Assembly: GCA_005879775.1 (NCBI GenBank)
Contig: VBJX01000052.1
Span: 3,765-22,552, forward strand
DNA from: Chloroflexota bacterium
Lineage (GTDB): Bacteria; Chloroflexota; Limnocylindria; QHBO01
Length of the DNA stretch: 18,788 bases
Reading direction: 5' to 3'
Positions 7,103 to 15,140 of this stretch are shown here, in pieces. The position numbers and the translations under genes are program-made. Every line of letters starts with the position of its first letter. The first letter of the stretch is position 1. The notes beneath the pieces are model-generated. The model was not told the DNA's origin and did not search any database. It saw only the letters and a list, made by a program, of their open reading frames with translations.

Positions 7103-8071
7103 ATGCCGAGGCTTCGGATAGGGATGGCCGCTGCGGTGGCAGGCATCGCGGCGAGCTTGCCGCCGCCGGTGCTGGCCCACGGTCCACCGGCGCCCGCACC
7201 CTCCTTTCCCGGCCTGCTGCTGGCCTGGCGACTGGAGCCGCTGGTCCTCGTCCCCATCGTGATCGCCGCTGCCGGCTGGGTATGGCTGACGCGGGCCGTG
7301 GCCGGTCGCCACCCGGCCCATCCGCCGCCGGCCTGGCGCACCGCGGCCTTCCTCGGCGGGCTGGGGGTGATCGGCATCGCCCTGACCTCGCCGATCGAGG
7401 CATACGAGGGAGGGCTCTTCAGCGTGCACATGCTGCAGCACATGCTGCTCGAGCTGGTTGCCGCGCCGCTCCTGCTGCTCGGGGCACCGGCGACGCTGGC
7501 GCTGCGCGCCGCGTCGCCATCGGTCCGTCGTGGGCTGCTCGCGATCCTCCACAGCCGCGCCGTCGCCGTGCTGAGCTTCCCGCTGCTCGCCTGGCTCCTC
7601 TTCGCGGCGGTGAACTGGGGCTGGCATTTCAGCACGCTCTACGACCAGGCGCTCGCCAACGCCTGGCTGCACGACCTGCAGCACATCACCTTCCTGGGCG
7701 CTGCCCTCCTCTTCTGGTGGCCTGTGGTCGGGGCCGACCCAGCCCGATGGCGCCTCGCCTACCCGGTTCGTCTCTTCTATCTCTTCCTGGCGATGCCGCA
7801 GAACTCGTTTCTGGGCGTGGCGCTGATGAGCGCGCCGGTCCTCTACCCGCACTACGCCGCGCAGGCGCACCTCCGCGACTGGGGCCCGACTCCGCTCGTG
7901 GACCAGGGAATTGGCGGGATGCTGATGTGGGTCGGTGGCGACGTCGTCTTCCTGCTGGCGATGGGCCTGGTGGTCGCCGCCTGGGTCCGGCAGGAGGACC
8001 GGCGCAGCGCCCGGCTTGACGCGCGGCTCGACGCCGATGCGGCGGGGCAGGCGGCGCGCCCCGGCACCTAG
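7103..8071 (+). CDS. ctaG: CtaG-type cytochrome oxidase assembly membrane protein
   Basis: A 322-residue protein of the caa3_CtaG family, about seven TM segments after an N-terminal signal-like stretch ending VLAHG. Family marks are TSPIEAYEGGLFSVHMLQHM with H109 and H113, LHDLQHITFLGAALLFWWP, and AMPQNSFLGVALMSAP. In Bacillus, CtaG is needed for active caa3 oxidase, probably in copper-site formation. I chose the ATG at 7103; the frame is open further upstream, but that would run into the divergent lipoprotein gene and lacks the signal segment. The stop overlaps that of the convergent ctaAB fusion in a shared CTAG. Confidence 0.93.
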   Translation: MPRLRIGMAAAVAGIAASLPPPVLAHGPPAPAPSFPGLLLAWRLEPLVLVPIVIAAAGWVWLTRAVAGRHPAHPPPAWRTAAFLGGLGVIGIALTSPIEAYEGGLFSVHMLQHMLLELVAAPLLLLGAPATLALRAASPSVRRGLLAILHSRAVAVLSFPLLAWLLFAAVNWGWHFSTLYDQALANAWLHDLQHITFLGAALLFWWPVVGADPARWRLAYPVRLFYLFLAMPQNSFLGVALMSAPVLYPHYAAQAHLRDWGPTPLVDQGIGGMLMWVGGDVVFLLAMGLVVAAWVRQEDRRSARLDARLDADAAGQAARPGT

Positions 8072-9867
8072 CGCAGGGGCAGGCGCAGCAGGCTGTCGGC
8101 CGCCACCGCGGCGAAGAGGATCGTCAGGTAGCCGATCGAAAAGCGGAAGAGCCGGATCGCGGCCCGTCCGTCGGCTGCGTCACGCCGGACGCGCAGGGCG
8201 TACCACACGAACGCCGCTCCCAGCACCAGCGCGGTGACGAGGTAGATGAGGCCCATCCCCGCCGTCGGGAAGAGGAGCAGGCTGACGGCGACCAGGAGGA
8301 CGGTGTAGAGGACGATCTGCCGCGCCGTCTCTGCCTCGCCGCGGACCACGGGGAGCATCGGGACCCGGGCGGCGGCGTAGTCGCCCTTGTAGCGCAACGC
8401 AAGCGCCCAGAAGTGGGGCGGGGTCCAGTAGAAGACGATGGCGAACAGCACCAGGGCCGGCACCTCGACCCGCCCGGTCACAGCGGCCCAGGCGACGAGC
8501 ACCGGCACACAGCCGGCCGCCCCGCCGATGACGATGTTCTGCGGCGTCGTGCGCTTCAACCACAGGGTGTAGACAAAAACGTAGAAGGCGATCGCGCTCC
8601 CCGCCAGGAGGGTCGAGAGGAGGTTCACGGTGATCGCCAGCCAGGCCAGTGAGATGGCGCTCAGCGCGACCCCGAAGACGAGCGCCGGGCGAGGCGCCAC
8701 GGCATGTCGCGGCAGCGGACGGTGCCGGGTGCGACGCATCACGTCGTCGATGTCGCGATCGAGGTACATGTTGATCGCGTTCGCACCGCCCGCGGCGAGC
8801 GTTCCGCCGACCATCACGGCGCCGATCAGCCAGATCGAGGGCAGGCCACGCTGGGCAAGGACCATGGTCGGCACAGTGGTCACCAGCAGCAGCTCGATGA
8901 TGCGCGGCTTGGTGAGCGCCACGTAGGCGCGCAGGGTGTCGACGGTCGAGGGACGCTCGAGGCGCTGCGCCTCGGCTGGCGCCGGCACGCCTGCCGGCTG
9001 GCGCCGGACGCTCAGCCAGAGCCAGACCAGGATGGCCCACAGGAGCGCCCCAACAGCCAGGTGCGGGACGACGAAGAGCGCCGAGAGCCGCGACCAGACG
9101 TTCGCCGCGCCCAGCACCACCTGGAGCGCGACAAGTCCGACGGCGATCGCCGCCAGCCGCCGCGCAGGCGGCTCGCTCACCTCGCGACGGACTCGCCAGG
9201 CGGTCCATGCCACCAGCAGCAGGACGACGACGGCCAGAGCCCGATGCGCCAGCTGCACTCCCTGGCTCACCGCCGTCACGGCGGGCAGCAGGCTGCCATC
9301 CATGAGCGGGAAGTCGGTGTAGGCCAGCCCCGCGCGCGACCCGGTGACCCACGATCCGAGCAGCATCTGGGCGAAGACCGCTGCCGCGGTGACGCCGATG
9401 AGCGCGCCCGGGCCCGCTGCGGCCCTCGCCGGCAACGGACCGGCTGACGCGCGATCGGCGATCAGGATCGTCAGTGCCAGCACGGTCAACGCCATCGCCA
9501 GGTGCGCCGTCACCAGCTCGGCGCGCAGCTGCTGGATCACGACCTGGCCGCCAAGCAGGGCCTGGACCACCACCAGCACGCCGGCGACGAGCGCAGCAAT
9601 GAGCATCGGACGGTCGTTGCGGCGCGAGGTGAAGATGGTGATGAGCGCCACGGCGCCGACGAGCGGGCCGACCGCAACGGCCGCGATGAGGCGATGGCTG
9701 TGCTCGATCCAGGCGTTGAGGTCGGCCGGGGGGATCCAGTCACCGAAGCAGAGCGGCCAGTCCGGGCAGCCGAGCCCCGAGCCGGTGGCCCGCACCAGGC
9801 CGCCGGCCACGATCAGGACGTAGGTCGCGATCGACGCGGCGATGGCCAGCCGGGCGAATCGGGTCAA
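8068..9867 (-). CDS. Fused heme A synthase (CtaA) and heme O synthase (CtaB)
   Basis: A 599-residue polytopic protein holding two consecutive enzymes. Residues 1-290 are COX15/CtaA: GGLVRATGSGLGCPDWPLC with the C34/C40 loop cysteines, EHSHR (H56, H58) and later heme-ligand histidines H122, H208 and H269. A linker of about 20 residues (PAGVPAPAEAQ) leads to a UbiA-type protoheme IX farnesyltransferase: LTKPRIIELLLVTTVPTM, the N366-x3-D370-x3-D374 prenyl-diphosphate/Mg motif, RHRPLPRHAV, and TPPHFWALAL. CtaB farnesylates heme B to heme O, and CtaA oxidises heme O to heme A, which CtaD needs. Fusion would let heme O pass directly between sites. The start is TTG at 9867, fixed by AGAGGAG four nt upstream. 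Confidence 0.95.
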   Translation of the reverse strand: MTRFARLAIAASIATYVLIVAGGLVRATGSGLGCPDWPLCFGDWIPPADLNAWIEHSHRLIAAVAVGPLVGAVALITIFTSRRNDRPMLIAALVAGVLVVVQALLGGQVVIQQLRAELVTAHLAMALTVLALTILIADRASAGPLPARAAAGPGALIGVTAAAVFAQMLLGSWVTGSRAGLAYTDFPLMDGSLLPAVTAVSQGVQLAHRALAVVVLLLVAWTAWRVRREVSEPPARRLAAIAVGLVALQVVLGAANVWSRLSALFVVPHLAVGALLWAILVWLWLSVRRQPAGVPAPAEAQRLERPSTVDTLRAYVALTKPRIIELLLVTTVPTMVLAQRGLPSIWLIGAVMVGGTLAAGGANAINMYLDRDIDDVMRRTRHRPLPRHAVAPRPALVFGVALSAISLAWLAITVNLLSTLLAGSAIAFYVFVYTLWLKRTTPQNIVIGGAAGCVPVLVAWAAVTGRVEVPALVLFAIVFYWTPPHFWALALRYKGDYAAARVPMLPVVRGEAETARQIVLYTVLLVAVSLLLFPTAGMGLIYLVTALVLGAAFVWYALRVRRDAADGRAAIRLFRFSIGYLTILFAAVAADSLLRLPLR

Positions 9868-9871
9868 GGAG

Positions 9872-9878
9872 CTCCTCT
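9872..9878 (-). promoter_or_regulatory. SD site that fixes the TTG start of ctaAB
   Basis: AGAGGAG lies 4 nt before the TTG at 9867. It is the strongest SD in the window and supports the rare start codon. Confidence 0.65.
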
Positions 9879-9927
9879 GAGGCTACCGCGACTGGGGCGC
9901 CGTGAGGTCGTGCGCTGGGCGCCGCAC

Positions 9928-9933
9928 ATCATA
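9928..9933 (-). promoter_or_regulatory. Possible -10 element of ctaAB
   Basis: TATGAT on the minus strand, 60 nt before the TTG start, in the gap after the MpaB-like gene. It would give a leader of about 50 nt carrying the strong SD. No -35 is evident. Confidence 0.35.
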
Positions 9934-9952
9934 CCGAGCGGGGTTTGGGACG

Positions 9953-10816
9953 TCACCCCCTCGCACTGCTCGATGAAGCGTCGACGGCGCGGCGCATCCG
10001 CCGGTCCGCCGCGCGAGCAACAGGGACGTAGCGAAGCGGCGCCGGCACCAGTGGCAGGAAGCGGCGCGTCGCGGAGGCGAGCCGCTGGACGCCTCGCTCC
10101 CGGGCATCGGACCAGCCGATCCCGTACCCGCGGCGGATCTCCGGATGGAGGACGGAGAGCGAGACCAGGTGCGCCGCCTCCCAGGCTCGTCGCGGCAGGC
10201 GGTTCGGATGCAGGATCGCGGGGGCGAGTGCGCGGGCAGTCGGCGTGACGCGCACCTCCCCGCTGGCGATGAGGCGCTCCATCTCGCGGCGCAGCTCGGC
10301 GAGGGTGGCGGGCACGACCTCCTCGGGCACTCCCAGCCGGACGGCCACGACCCGCGCCTCGGCGTGGTAAGCCTCCGCGTCGGCAGCGCTCAGCGGTGCC
10401 ACGAAGCGGTCATAGACGCGCAACGCGGTGTCCACCAGGGTGGCGTGGACCCAGAGGAGGAGGGCAGGATCGAGCGCGTCGTACGCGGCACCCGTTTCCG
10501 GGACGGTGCCCCTGACGTTGCCGTGGATGGCATTGATCCGCTGCAGCGCGCGCTCGGCGCGCGGCATGCCGCCGAAGATCACCGCATAGCTGGCGTTCAG
10601 CGTGCGCTGCAGTCGGTCCCACGGCCGCTGGCGAAAGTCGGAGTGCTCGGCGACGCCGGCGGCCACGGCCGGATGGGCGAGCTGCATCAGGAGGGCGCAG
10701 CTCCCGCCGGCCAGGACCAGCGCCTCGCGGTTCACCAGCCACGAGACGCTCTGCGGCCCGAACAGCCCGGCAGCCGGAGGCACGGGGTCGCGTGCTTCCG
10801 AGATCGTCGCCGTCAC
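9953..10816 (-). CDS. MpaB/rubber-oxygenase (DUF2236) family protein
   Basis: A 287-residue, mostly helical protein of the ER-bound oxygenase MpaB / latex-clearing protein (Lcp) catalytic-domain family. Signature stretches are REALVLAGGSCALLMQLAHP with H48, VAAGVAEHSDF with H58, INAIHGNVRG with H99, and DPALLLWVHATLVDT with H124. Lcp uses a b-type heme held by one of these histidines to cleave polyisoprene, whereas fungal MpaB acts in mycophenolic acid synthesis on a prenyl side chain. The substrate here is unknown. There is no signal peptide. The GTG start at 10816 overlaps the rhomboid stop (GTGA), so it is translated as the last gene of the MFS-UbiA-rhomboid operon. Linkage to a prenyltransferase makes an isoprenoid substrate attractive but unproven. 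Confidence 0.88.
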   Translation of the reverse strand: MTATISEARDPVPPAAGLFGPQSVSWLVNREALVLAGGSCALLMQLAHPAVAAGVAEHSDFRQRPWDRLQRTLNASYAVIFGGMPRAERALQRINAIHGNVRGTVPETGAAYDALDPALLLWVHATLVDTALRVYDRFVAPLSAADAEAYHAEARVVAVRLGVPEEVVPATLAELRREMERLIASGEVRVTPTARALAPAILHPNRLPRRAWEAAHLVSLSVLHPEIRRGYGIGWSDARERGVQRLASATRRFLPLVPAPLRYVPVARAADRRMRRAVDASSSSARG

Positions 10817-11538
10817 CGTGGCTCGCCCGCATCGGGCAGGCGAAGGAGCACGAAGCCGAAGAGCAGGCCGGTCGCGAAGCCACCGACGTGGGCCAGGTAG
10901 GCGACCCCTCCTGCCTCCGCGCCGATCTCGGTCACCGCGAAGCCGTTGAACAGCTGCAGGGCGATCCACATGCCGTGCACCACGCAGGCCGGCACCTGGA
11001 GCAGGAAGCGAAAGATGAAGGTTGTCACCCGGTTCCGTGGGAACAGGACGATGTAGGCGCCCAGCACGCCGGAGATCGCGCCGGAAGCGCCGAGGGACGG
11101 CACCGGCGAATCGGGCGCGCTGATGATCTGGGCCAGGCTGCCGACCAGGCCGGCCAGCAGGTAGCCGATCAGGAAGAGGATCGGGCCGGCCCGATGCTCC
11201 ACGTTGTCGCCGAAGATCCACAGGAAGAGCATGTTGCCGCCCAGGTGGAGCCAGCCGCCGTGCATGAACATGCTGCTCAGCAGGGTGAGCTGGATCGGCA
11301 TCGGGCCCGGCGCTTCGGGAACGAGGTAGGCCGCCCCGCCGACGCTCACCGACTGGGCCGTGGTCAGGTCGACCCCCCGCGTGATCTCCTGCGGGATCGC
11401 GCTCCAACCGTAGGTGAATGCGTTCTCACCGGTGGCGCCCTGCAGGAGCAGGAAGACCGCGACGTTGGCGGCGATCAGTCCGATGGTGACCCACGGGATG
11501 CCTCGCCCGGGCAGGTTCTCGTCGAAGAGAGGAAGCAT
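10813..11538 (-). CDS. Rhomboid family intramembrane serine protease
   Basis: A 241-residue, six-TM protease. The catalytic dyad is S152 in GASGAISG and H217 in YLAHVGGFATG. The HGGWLHLGGNMLFLWIFGDNVE segment carries the conserved histidines and Asn of the oxyanion region. A loop of about 45 residues between the first two helices (40-84) is the L1 region. The sequence matches the bacterial cluster starting with a short PLFDENLPGRGIPWVT N-terminus and a GDNVE motif. The substrate cannot be inferred. The ATG at 11538 follows the UbiA stop by 17 nt, with a purine-rich GCAGGGGC as a poor SD; the stop overlaps the next gene. Fully intact catalytic residues argue for activity. Confidence 0.95.
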   Translation of the reverse strand: MLPLFDENLPGRGIPWVTIGLIAANVAVFLLLQGATGENAFTYGWSAIPQEITRGVDLTTAQSVSVGGAAYLVPEAPGPMPIQLTLLSSMFMHGGWLHLGGNMLFLWIFGDNVEHRAGPILFLIGYLLAGLVGSLAQIISAPDSPVPSLGASGAISGVLGAYIVLFPRNRVTTFIFRFLLQVPACVVHGMWIALQLFNGFAVTEIGAEAGGVAYLAHVGGFATGLLFGFVLLRLPDAGEPR

Positions 11539-11555
11539 CGGTCAGCCCCTGCCGA

Positions 11556-12521
11556 TCAGATCCAGGGCAGATGGACTCCGGGCAGCAGAGCGTTCAGCAG
11601 CAGGCCCACGAGCAGCAGCCCACCTGCGCGCGGCGCGACCTCCGGCTTCGGCGCCGAGAACTGCTGCAGGACCTGCCAGAGGCGCGGGAGGCCGAGGACC
11701 ACGATCAGCACGAAGGGGCCGATCCAGCCGATCAGGGCTGCCCCGATCACGATCGGGTAGAAGGCGACCATCAGGACCTGTGCCACGAGCCTTGCAGGCC
11801 GATCCCCCAGGATCACCGGCAGTGTGTGGATCCCCATCTTGCTGTCGGCGCTGATCTTGTCGATGTGCTTGCCGAAGAGCACGGTGGTGACCAGGATCGC
11901 GTACGGGAGCGAGGCCACCCAGACCCAGCCCGGGAGCGTCCCGGTGGCCACGAAGTAGGTCCCGCCGATCATGAGCGGTCCCCAGGTCAGGAAGACGCCC
12001 GGCTCGCCGAGGCCGCGCTTCTTCAGGCTGATCGGCGGAGCGACGTAGAAGACGCTGATGAAGAGCCCGGCGAAGGCAAAGCCGGCGACCCACGGTCCGC
12101 GGGCCCAGACCAGGACGAGGAGGATCGCCAGGTCGATGGCGTTGGCGATCAGGATCGCGTTCCGCAGCTGCGCCTTGGTCAGCCAGCCGGAGAGGACCGG
12201 GTGCGGGGCGTAGAGGGCTCGGACGTAGTCGTCCGTGTCGATTCCGACTTCCATGTCGAAGTAGTGGTTGATCATGTTGTTCGCGGCGTGCGCCACCACC
12301 AGGCCGATGATGGCGAGCGCCAGGTAGCCGTAGTTGACGGCGCTCCCGGAGCCGACGGCCAGCAGTCCGCCGATCAGCCCCGAGGTGAGGGTCATGGTGA
12401 AGACCGCGGCGCGGGTCACCACCAGCCACTTGGCGATCGGGTCCCGCTCGGCGCCGGCCGGGAGGTTCGCCGTGTTCATCACGTAGCGCCACGTCGCGAG
12501 CCGCGAGGTGAAGGTGCTCAT
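11556..12521 (-). CDS. UbiA family prenyltransferase, MenA-like
   Basis: A 321-residue integral membrane prenyltransferase with eight or nine TM segments. The first Asp-rich motif is N85-HYF-D89 followed by D95 (NHYFDMEVGID), and the second is D221-KISA-D226 (KHIDKISADSKMGIHTLP). RGLGEPGVFLTWGPLMIGGTYF resembles the GLGE-x-FVF stretch of 1,4-dihydroxy-2-naphthoate prenyltransferase (MenA), which attaches a polyprenyl chain in menaquinone synthesis. The replacement of the usual N-N-x-R-D by GKHID and the absence of other men genes leave the substrate open. The ATG overlaps the MFS stop (ATGA). A longer frame to 12599 exists, but it lies inside the MFS gene. Confidence 0.9.
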   Translation of the reverse strand: MSTFTSRLATWRYVMNTANLPAGAERDPIAKWLVVTRAAVFTMTLTSGLIGGLLAVGSGSAVNYGYLALAIIGLVVAHAANNMINHYFDMEVGIDTDDYVRALYAPHPVLSGWLTKAQLRNAILIANAIDLAILLVLVWARGPWVAGFAFAGLFISVFYVAPPISLKKRGLGEPGVFLTWGPLMIGGTYFVATGTLPGWVWVASLPYAILVTTVLFGKHIDKISADSKMGIHTLPVILGDRPARLVAQVLMVAFYPIVIGAALIGWIGPFVLIVVLGLPRLWQVLQQFSAPKPEVAPRAGGLLLVGLLLNALLPGVHLPWI

Positions 12522-14083
12522 GCGCCGATGATAGAAGATGCCTCCGCATCGACGGTGAGGCGGATTCCCGCCAGGTTGATCGCTGCCCCCCCGGCGCACA
12601 GCAGGGCGGCGATGAGCATCGCCAGGTGGTACGCATCGGTCGAGGCGTATCGTGCCGCGGCGAGCTGCTCGGGGGGAAGCCCGGGCTTCGGGGCGTTGAG
12701 GGGCGGGATCTCCTCGCGCACCTGTGCCGAGGTGGTGTCCAGCGCTGGGACCCGCTGCTGAAGCCCGCCGTAGAAGCTGGCCGACACGCCGATGAAGATC
12801 ACCGCTCCGGCCAGCAGCGGCCCGATGCGGCTGATGGCGTTGTTGATGGCCGACGCCAGCCCGGAGTTACCCGTCGGCACCGAGGTCATGAGGGCGGTGG
12901 TGAGGGGCGCGACCAGGATCGAGATGCCGATCCCGAAGATGAGCACGAACGGCAGCACATCCACGATGTAGGAGACGGGCGGGACCAGCGAAGCAGGGGC
13001 GTCCAGGCGGGCATGCCAGGCGCTGCTGCTCGCCGGCAGCCGCAGCAGCCAGAGGAGCCCTGCTGCCATCAGGGCCGGCCCGATCGCCATGAAGCGGCGC
13101 GGTCCATACCGCCCCGCCAGCCGGCCGAAGGTCGTCGAGAGGAGGGCGAGCGCCAGGCTGATCGGCAGCCCGGAAAGGCCTGAAGCGGTCGCGGTGTAGC
13201 CGATCGTGCCCTGCAGGAAGATCGCCTGGTAGTAGGAGTAGACGTAGAGCGCCCCATAGATCAGCAGCGTCGACAGGTTGGTGACGGTGAAGTTGCGCGA
13301 GCGGAAGAGCGCCGGCGGGACCAATGGGTCGCTGCGCCACAGCATCAGGGGCACCAGGCCCACGGTCGCCACCGCCCCGAGCGCCAGGGCGGTCCAGGCC
13401 GCCGGATCGGTCCAGTTCTGCTGCTGACCGCGAATCGCGCCAAAGGCGAGGCCGCCGACCGCGACCGCGACTGCCACCGCGCCGACCCAGTCGAAGCGAG
13501 AAGGGGCCTCCGGGTTGCGGCTCTCCTCCAGCTGTGCGCGCGCGATGGCGATCCCGACCGCGACCAGCGGGACGTTGACCAGGAATGCCACCCGCCAGCC
13601 GAGCGTGTCGACCAGGAAGCCGCCGACCGGCGGACCAAGGATGGTGAGCGCGCTGGTGGCGGCGGCCCAGGTGCCGAAGGCTCTCCCTCGGTCCGGCCCA
13701 TCGAAGGTGGCGTTGATCAGGGCCAGCGAGGTCGGCACCAGGAGCGCTCCAAAGACGCCCTGGGCCAGCCGGCCCACGATCAGCAGCTCCATGCTCGGCG
13801 CCAGGCCACACAGGAGCGAGGTGGCCCCGAAGCCCGCCAGTCCGATGACGAAGAGGCGCCGCCGGCCGTAGGCATCCGCCAGGGCGCCGGCCAGGATCAG
13901 CAGCGCCGCGAGGGTCAGCAGGTAGCCGTTGACGATGTACGACTGGCCCTCCAGCACGCCCACCAGCGAGGCCGGGAGCTGCTTTCCGATGGCCGGCAGC
14001 GCGACGTTGACGATCGTGGAATCGAGGAAGACGATTCCGGAGCCGAGCACGACGGCGACGAGCGTCCAGCTCCGGCGGTCCAT
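12518..14083 (-). CDS. DHA2 family MFS transporter (EmrB/QacA type)
   Basis: A 521-residue drug:H+ antiporter-like permease with the fourteen-TM layout. Family motifs are D21-STIVNVALP (motif D1), GALADAYGRRR at 66-76 (motif A), RLAQGVFGALLVPTSLALI (motif B region with Arg) and the motif C antiporter signature ILGPPVGG at 148-155. An extended loop near 455-480 before the last helix is usual for this group. The substrate is unknown; efflux of a small hydrophobic compound is the default. It is the first gene of the four-gene operon, so it may export or tolerate something linked to the prenyltransferase and oxygenase downstream. The ATG at 14083 sits 6 nt after a -10 element with no SD. Divergent from the molybdopterin gene across 55 bp. 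Confidence 0.95.
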   Translation of the reverse strand: MDRRSWTLVAVVLGSGIVFLDSTIVNVALPAIGKQLPASLVGVLEGQSYIVNGYLLTLAALLILAGALADAYGRRRLFVIGLAGFGATSLLCGLAPSMELLIVGRLAQGVFGALLVPTSLALINATFDGPDRGRAFGTWAAATSALTILGPPVGGFLVDTLGWRVAFLVNVPLVAVGIAIARAQLEESRNPEAPSRFDWVGAVAVAVAVGGLAFGAIRGQQQNWTDPAAWTALALGAVATVGLVPLMLWRSDPLVPPALFRSRNFTVTNLSTLLIYGALYVYSYYQAIFLQGTIGYTATASGLSGLPISLALALLSTTFGRLAGRYGPRRFMAIGPALMAAGLLWLLRLPASSSAWHARLDAPASLVPPVSYIVDVLPFVLIFGIGISILVAPLTTALMTSVPTGNSGLASAINNAISRIGPLLAGAVIFIGVSASFYGGLQQRVPALDTTSAQVREEIPPLNAPKPGLPPEQLAAARYASTDAYHLAMLIAALLCAGGAAINLAGIRLTVDAEASSIIGA

Positions 14084-14089
14084 CTTCGA

Positions 14090-14095
14090 AGCCTA
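14090..14095 (-). promoter_or_regulatory. -10 element of the MFS operon, leaderless
   Basis: TAGGCT on the minus strand, then TCGAAG, then ATG. The 6-nt spacing predicts a transcript starting at or next to the start codon. It shares a 55-bp divergent region with the next promoter. Confidence 0.4.
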
Positions 14096-14125
14096 GCAGT
14101 CGGCGCGGACTGAGCGAGCCGGGCG

Positions 14126-14131
14126 TACCAT
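14126..14131 (+). promoter_or_regulatory. -10 element of the b-cytochrome/molybdopterin gene, leaderless
   Basis: TACCAT lies 7 nt before the ATG at 14139, with only CCCCCGC between and no SD. Confidence 0.4.
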
Positions 14132-14138
14132 CCCCCGC

Positions 14139-15140
14139 ATGAGCGCAGCCGCGCTCGATCGTCTCCTCGCGATCCTGATCGTCGCCCAGCTCGCCACCGG
14201 GCTGATCAGCCTGCGCGCCGGGACTCCGCCGACCTCACTTCTCTTCGTGGTGCACGGTCTCCTTGCCGGGGCCCTGCTGGCGGCGGTGGCACTCAAGCTC
14301 TGGCGCTCGGTTCCCAAGGCGATCAGGGCCAGGCGATGGACGGCGCTCGCCGTCTCCCTCGTGCTCGGCGCGGCGGCCTGCGCCGCCATGGTTGGCGGAT
14401 TCGCGTGGGTGGCGTCGGGGCGGATCTTGTCCATCGGGTCGTGGACGATCCTGACCCTCCACGTGTGGGCCGCGCTGGTCCTGGTGCCGGTCGCCGTCGT
14501 TCATCTGGTGCCACGCCGCTGGCGCGTGCTCCGTCCGCCGGCGGGCGGGCTCGGCACGAGGGCCATCTCTCGACGCACGGCGCTGGCCACCATGAGCCTC
14601 GGCGCTGTCGGCGTTGCGGCATGGGGAGCCGCGAACGCCGCCGAGCGTCTCTTCGGCGGGTCGCGTCGCTTCACCGGGTCACGGTGGCGCCCTGATGGTG
14701 GCGTCCCTCCAGCCACCACCTTCTTCGGCGAGGCGACGCCCAGGGTCGACCCGGTGGCATGGCGCCTGTCGGTGACGGGGCGCGTGGAGCGTCCGCTCAG
14801 TCTTTCCCTCGCAGAGCTGGCTGCCGTAGGGCTGGTCGAGCGCGAGGCGATTCTGGATTGCACGTCGGGTTGGGCGCTGCGTACCACCTGGGCCGGCGTC
14901 CCGCTCGCGCGGCTGCTCGAGATGGCCGGAGCGGCCGGGGATGCCAGGCGCGTTCACGTCCGCTCCGTGACCGACTGGTACGCCGAGCTGCCAATCGCCG
15001 AGGCGCGCGGCGCCCTGCTGGCTACCGGCGTCGCTGGCCACCCGCTGCCGGTCGGCAACGGCGCCCCGTGCCGGCTGGTGGCGCCCGGCCGCCGCGGCCT
15101 CGAGTGGGTGAAGTGGGTCGACCGGGTCGAGGTGAGCTAG
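14139..15140 (+). CDS. Membrane b-type cytochrome fused to a molybdopterin-dependent oxidoreductase domain
   Basis: A 333-residue protein. Residues 1-130 hold four TM segments with candidate heme ligands H39 (VVHG), H108 (LHVW) and H122 (VVHLVP), in the pattern of cytochrome b561-type subunits. A cytosolic linker then has a twin-arginine-like SRRTA (R145, R146) before another hydrophobic stretch (about 148-166), so the following domain may be exported. Residues 205-333 form an oxidoreductase molybdopterin-binding domain (sulfite oxidase/MsrP type) with the Mo-ligand Cys C241 in LDCTSGW, and HPLPVGNGAPCRLVAPGRRG near the end. MsrPQ and related pairs carry the same two functions on separate proteins. 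The electron-acceptor side, quinone or otherwise, is inferred. The substrate is unknown. Its stop overlaps the convergent zinc-ribbon gene. Confidence 0.85.
   Translation: MSAAALDRLLAILIVAQLATGLISLRAGTPPTSLLFVVHGLLAGALLAAVALKLWRSVPKAIRARRWTALAVSLVLGAAACAAMVGGFAWVASGRILSIGSWTILTLHVWAALVLVPVAVVHLVPRRWRVLRPPAGGLGTRAISRRTALATMSLGAVGVAAWGAANAAERLFGGSRRFTGSRWRPDGGVPPATTFFGEATPRVDPVAWRLSVTGRVERPLSLSLAELAAVGLVEREAILDCTSGWALRTTWAGVPLARLLEMAGAAGDARRVHVRSVTDWYAELPIAEARGALLATGVAGHPLPVGNGAPCRLVAPGRRGLEWVKWVDRVEVS

Noticed and set aside
12528..12533. TATCAT 6 nt before the UbiA start as a leaderless promoter
   Set aside because: It matches the window's pattern, but lies within the MFS coding sequence and next to a coupled ATGA start. 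I did not count it.
12522..12599. 26-residue N-terminal extension of the UbiA gene
   Set aside because: It lies inside the 3' end of the MFS gene and is not hydrophobic or conserved-looking. The ATGA overlap at 12521-12518 is a typical coupled start.
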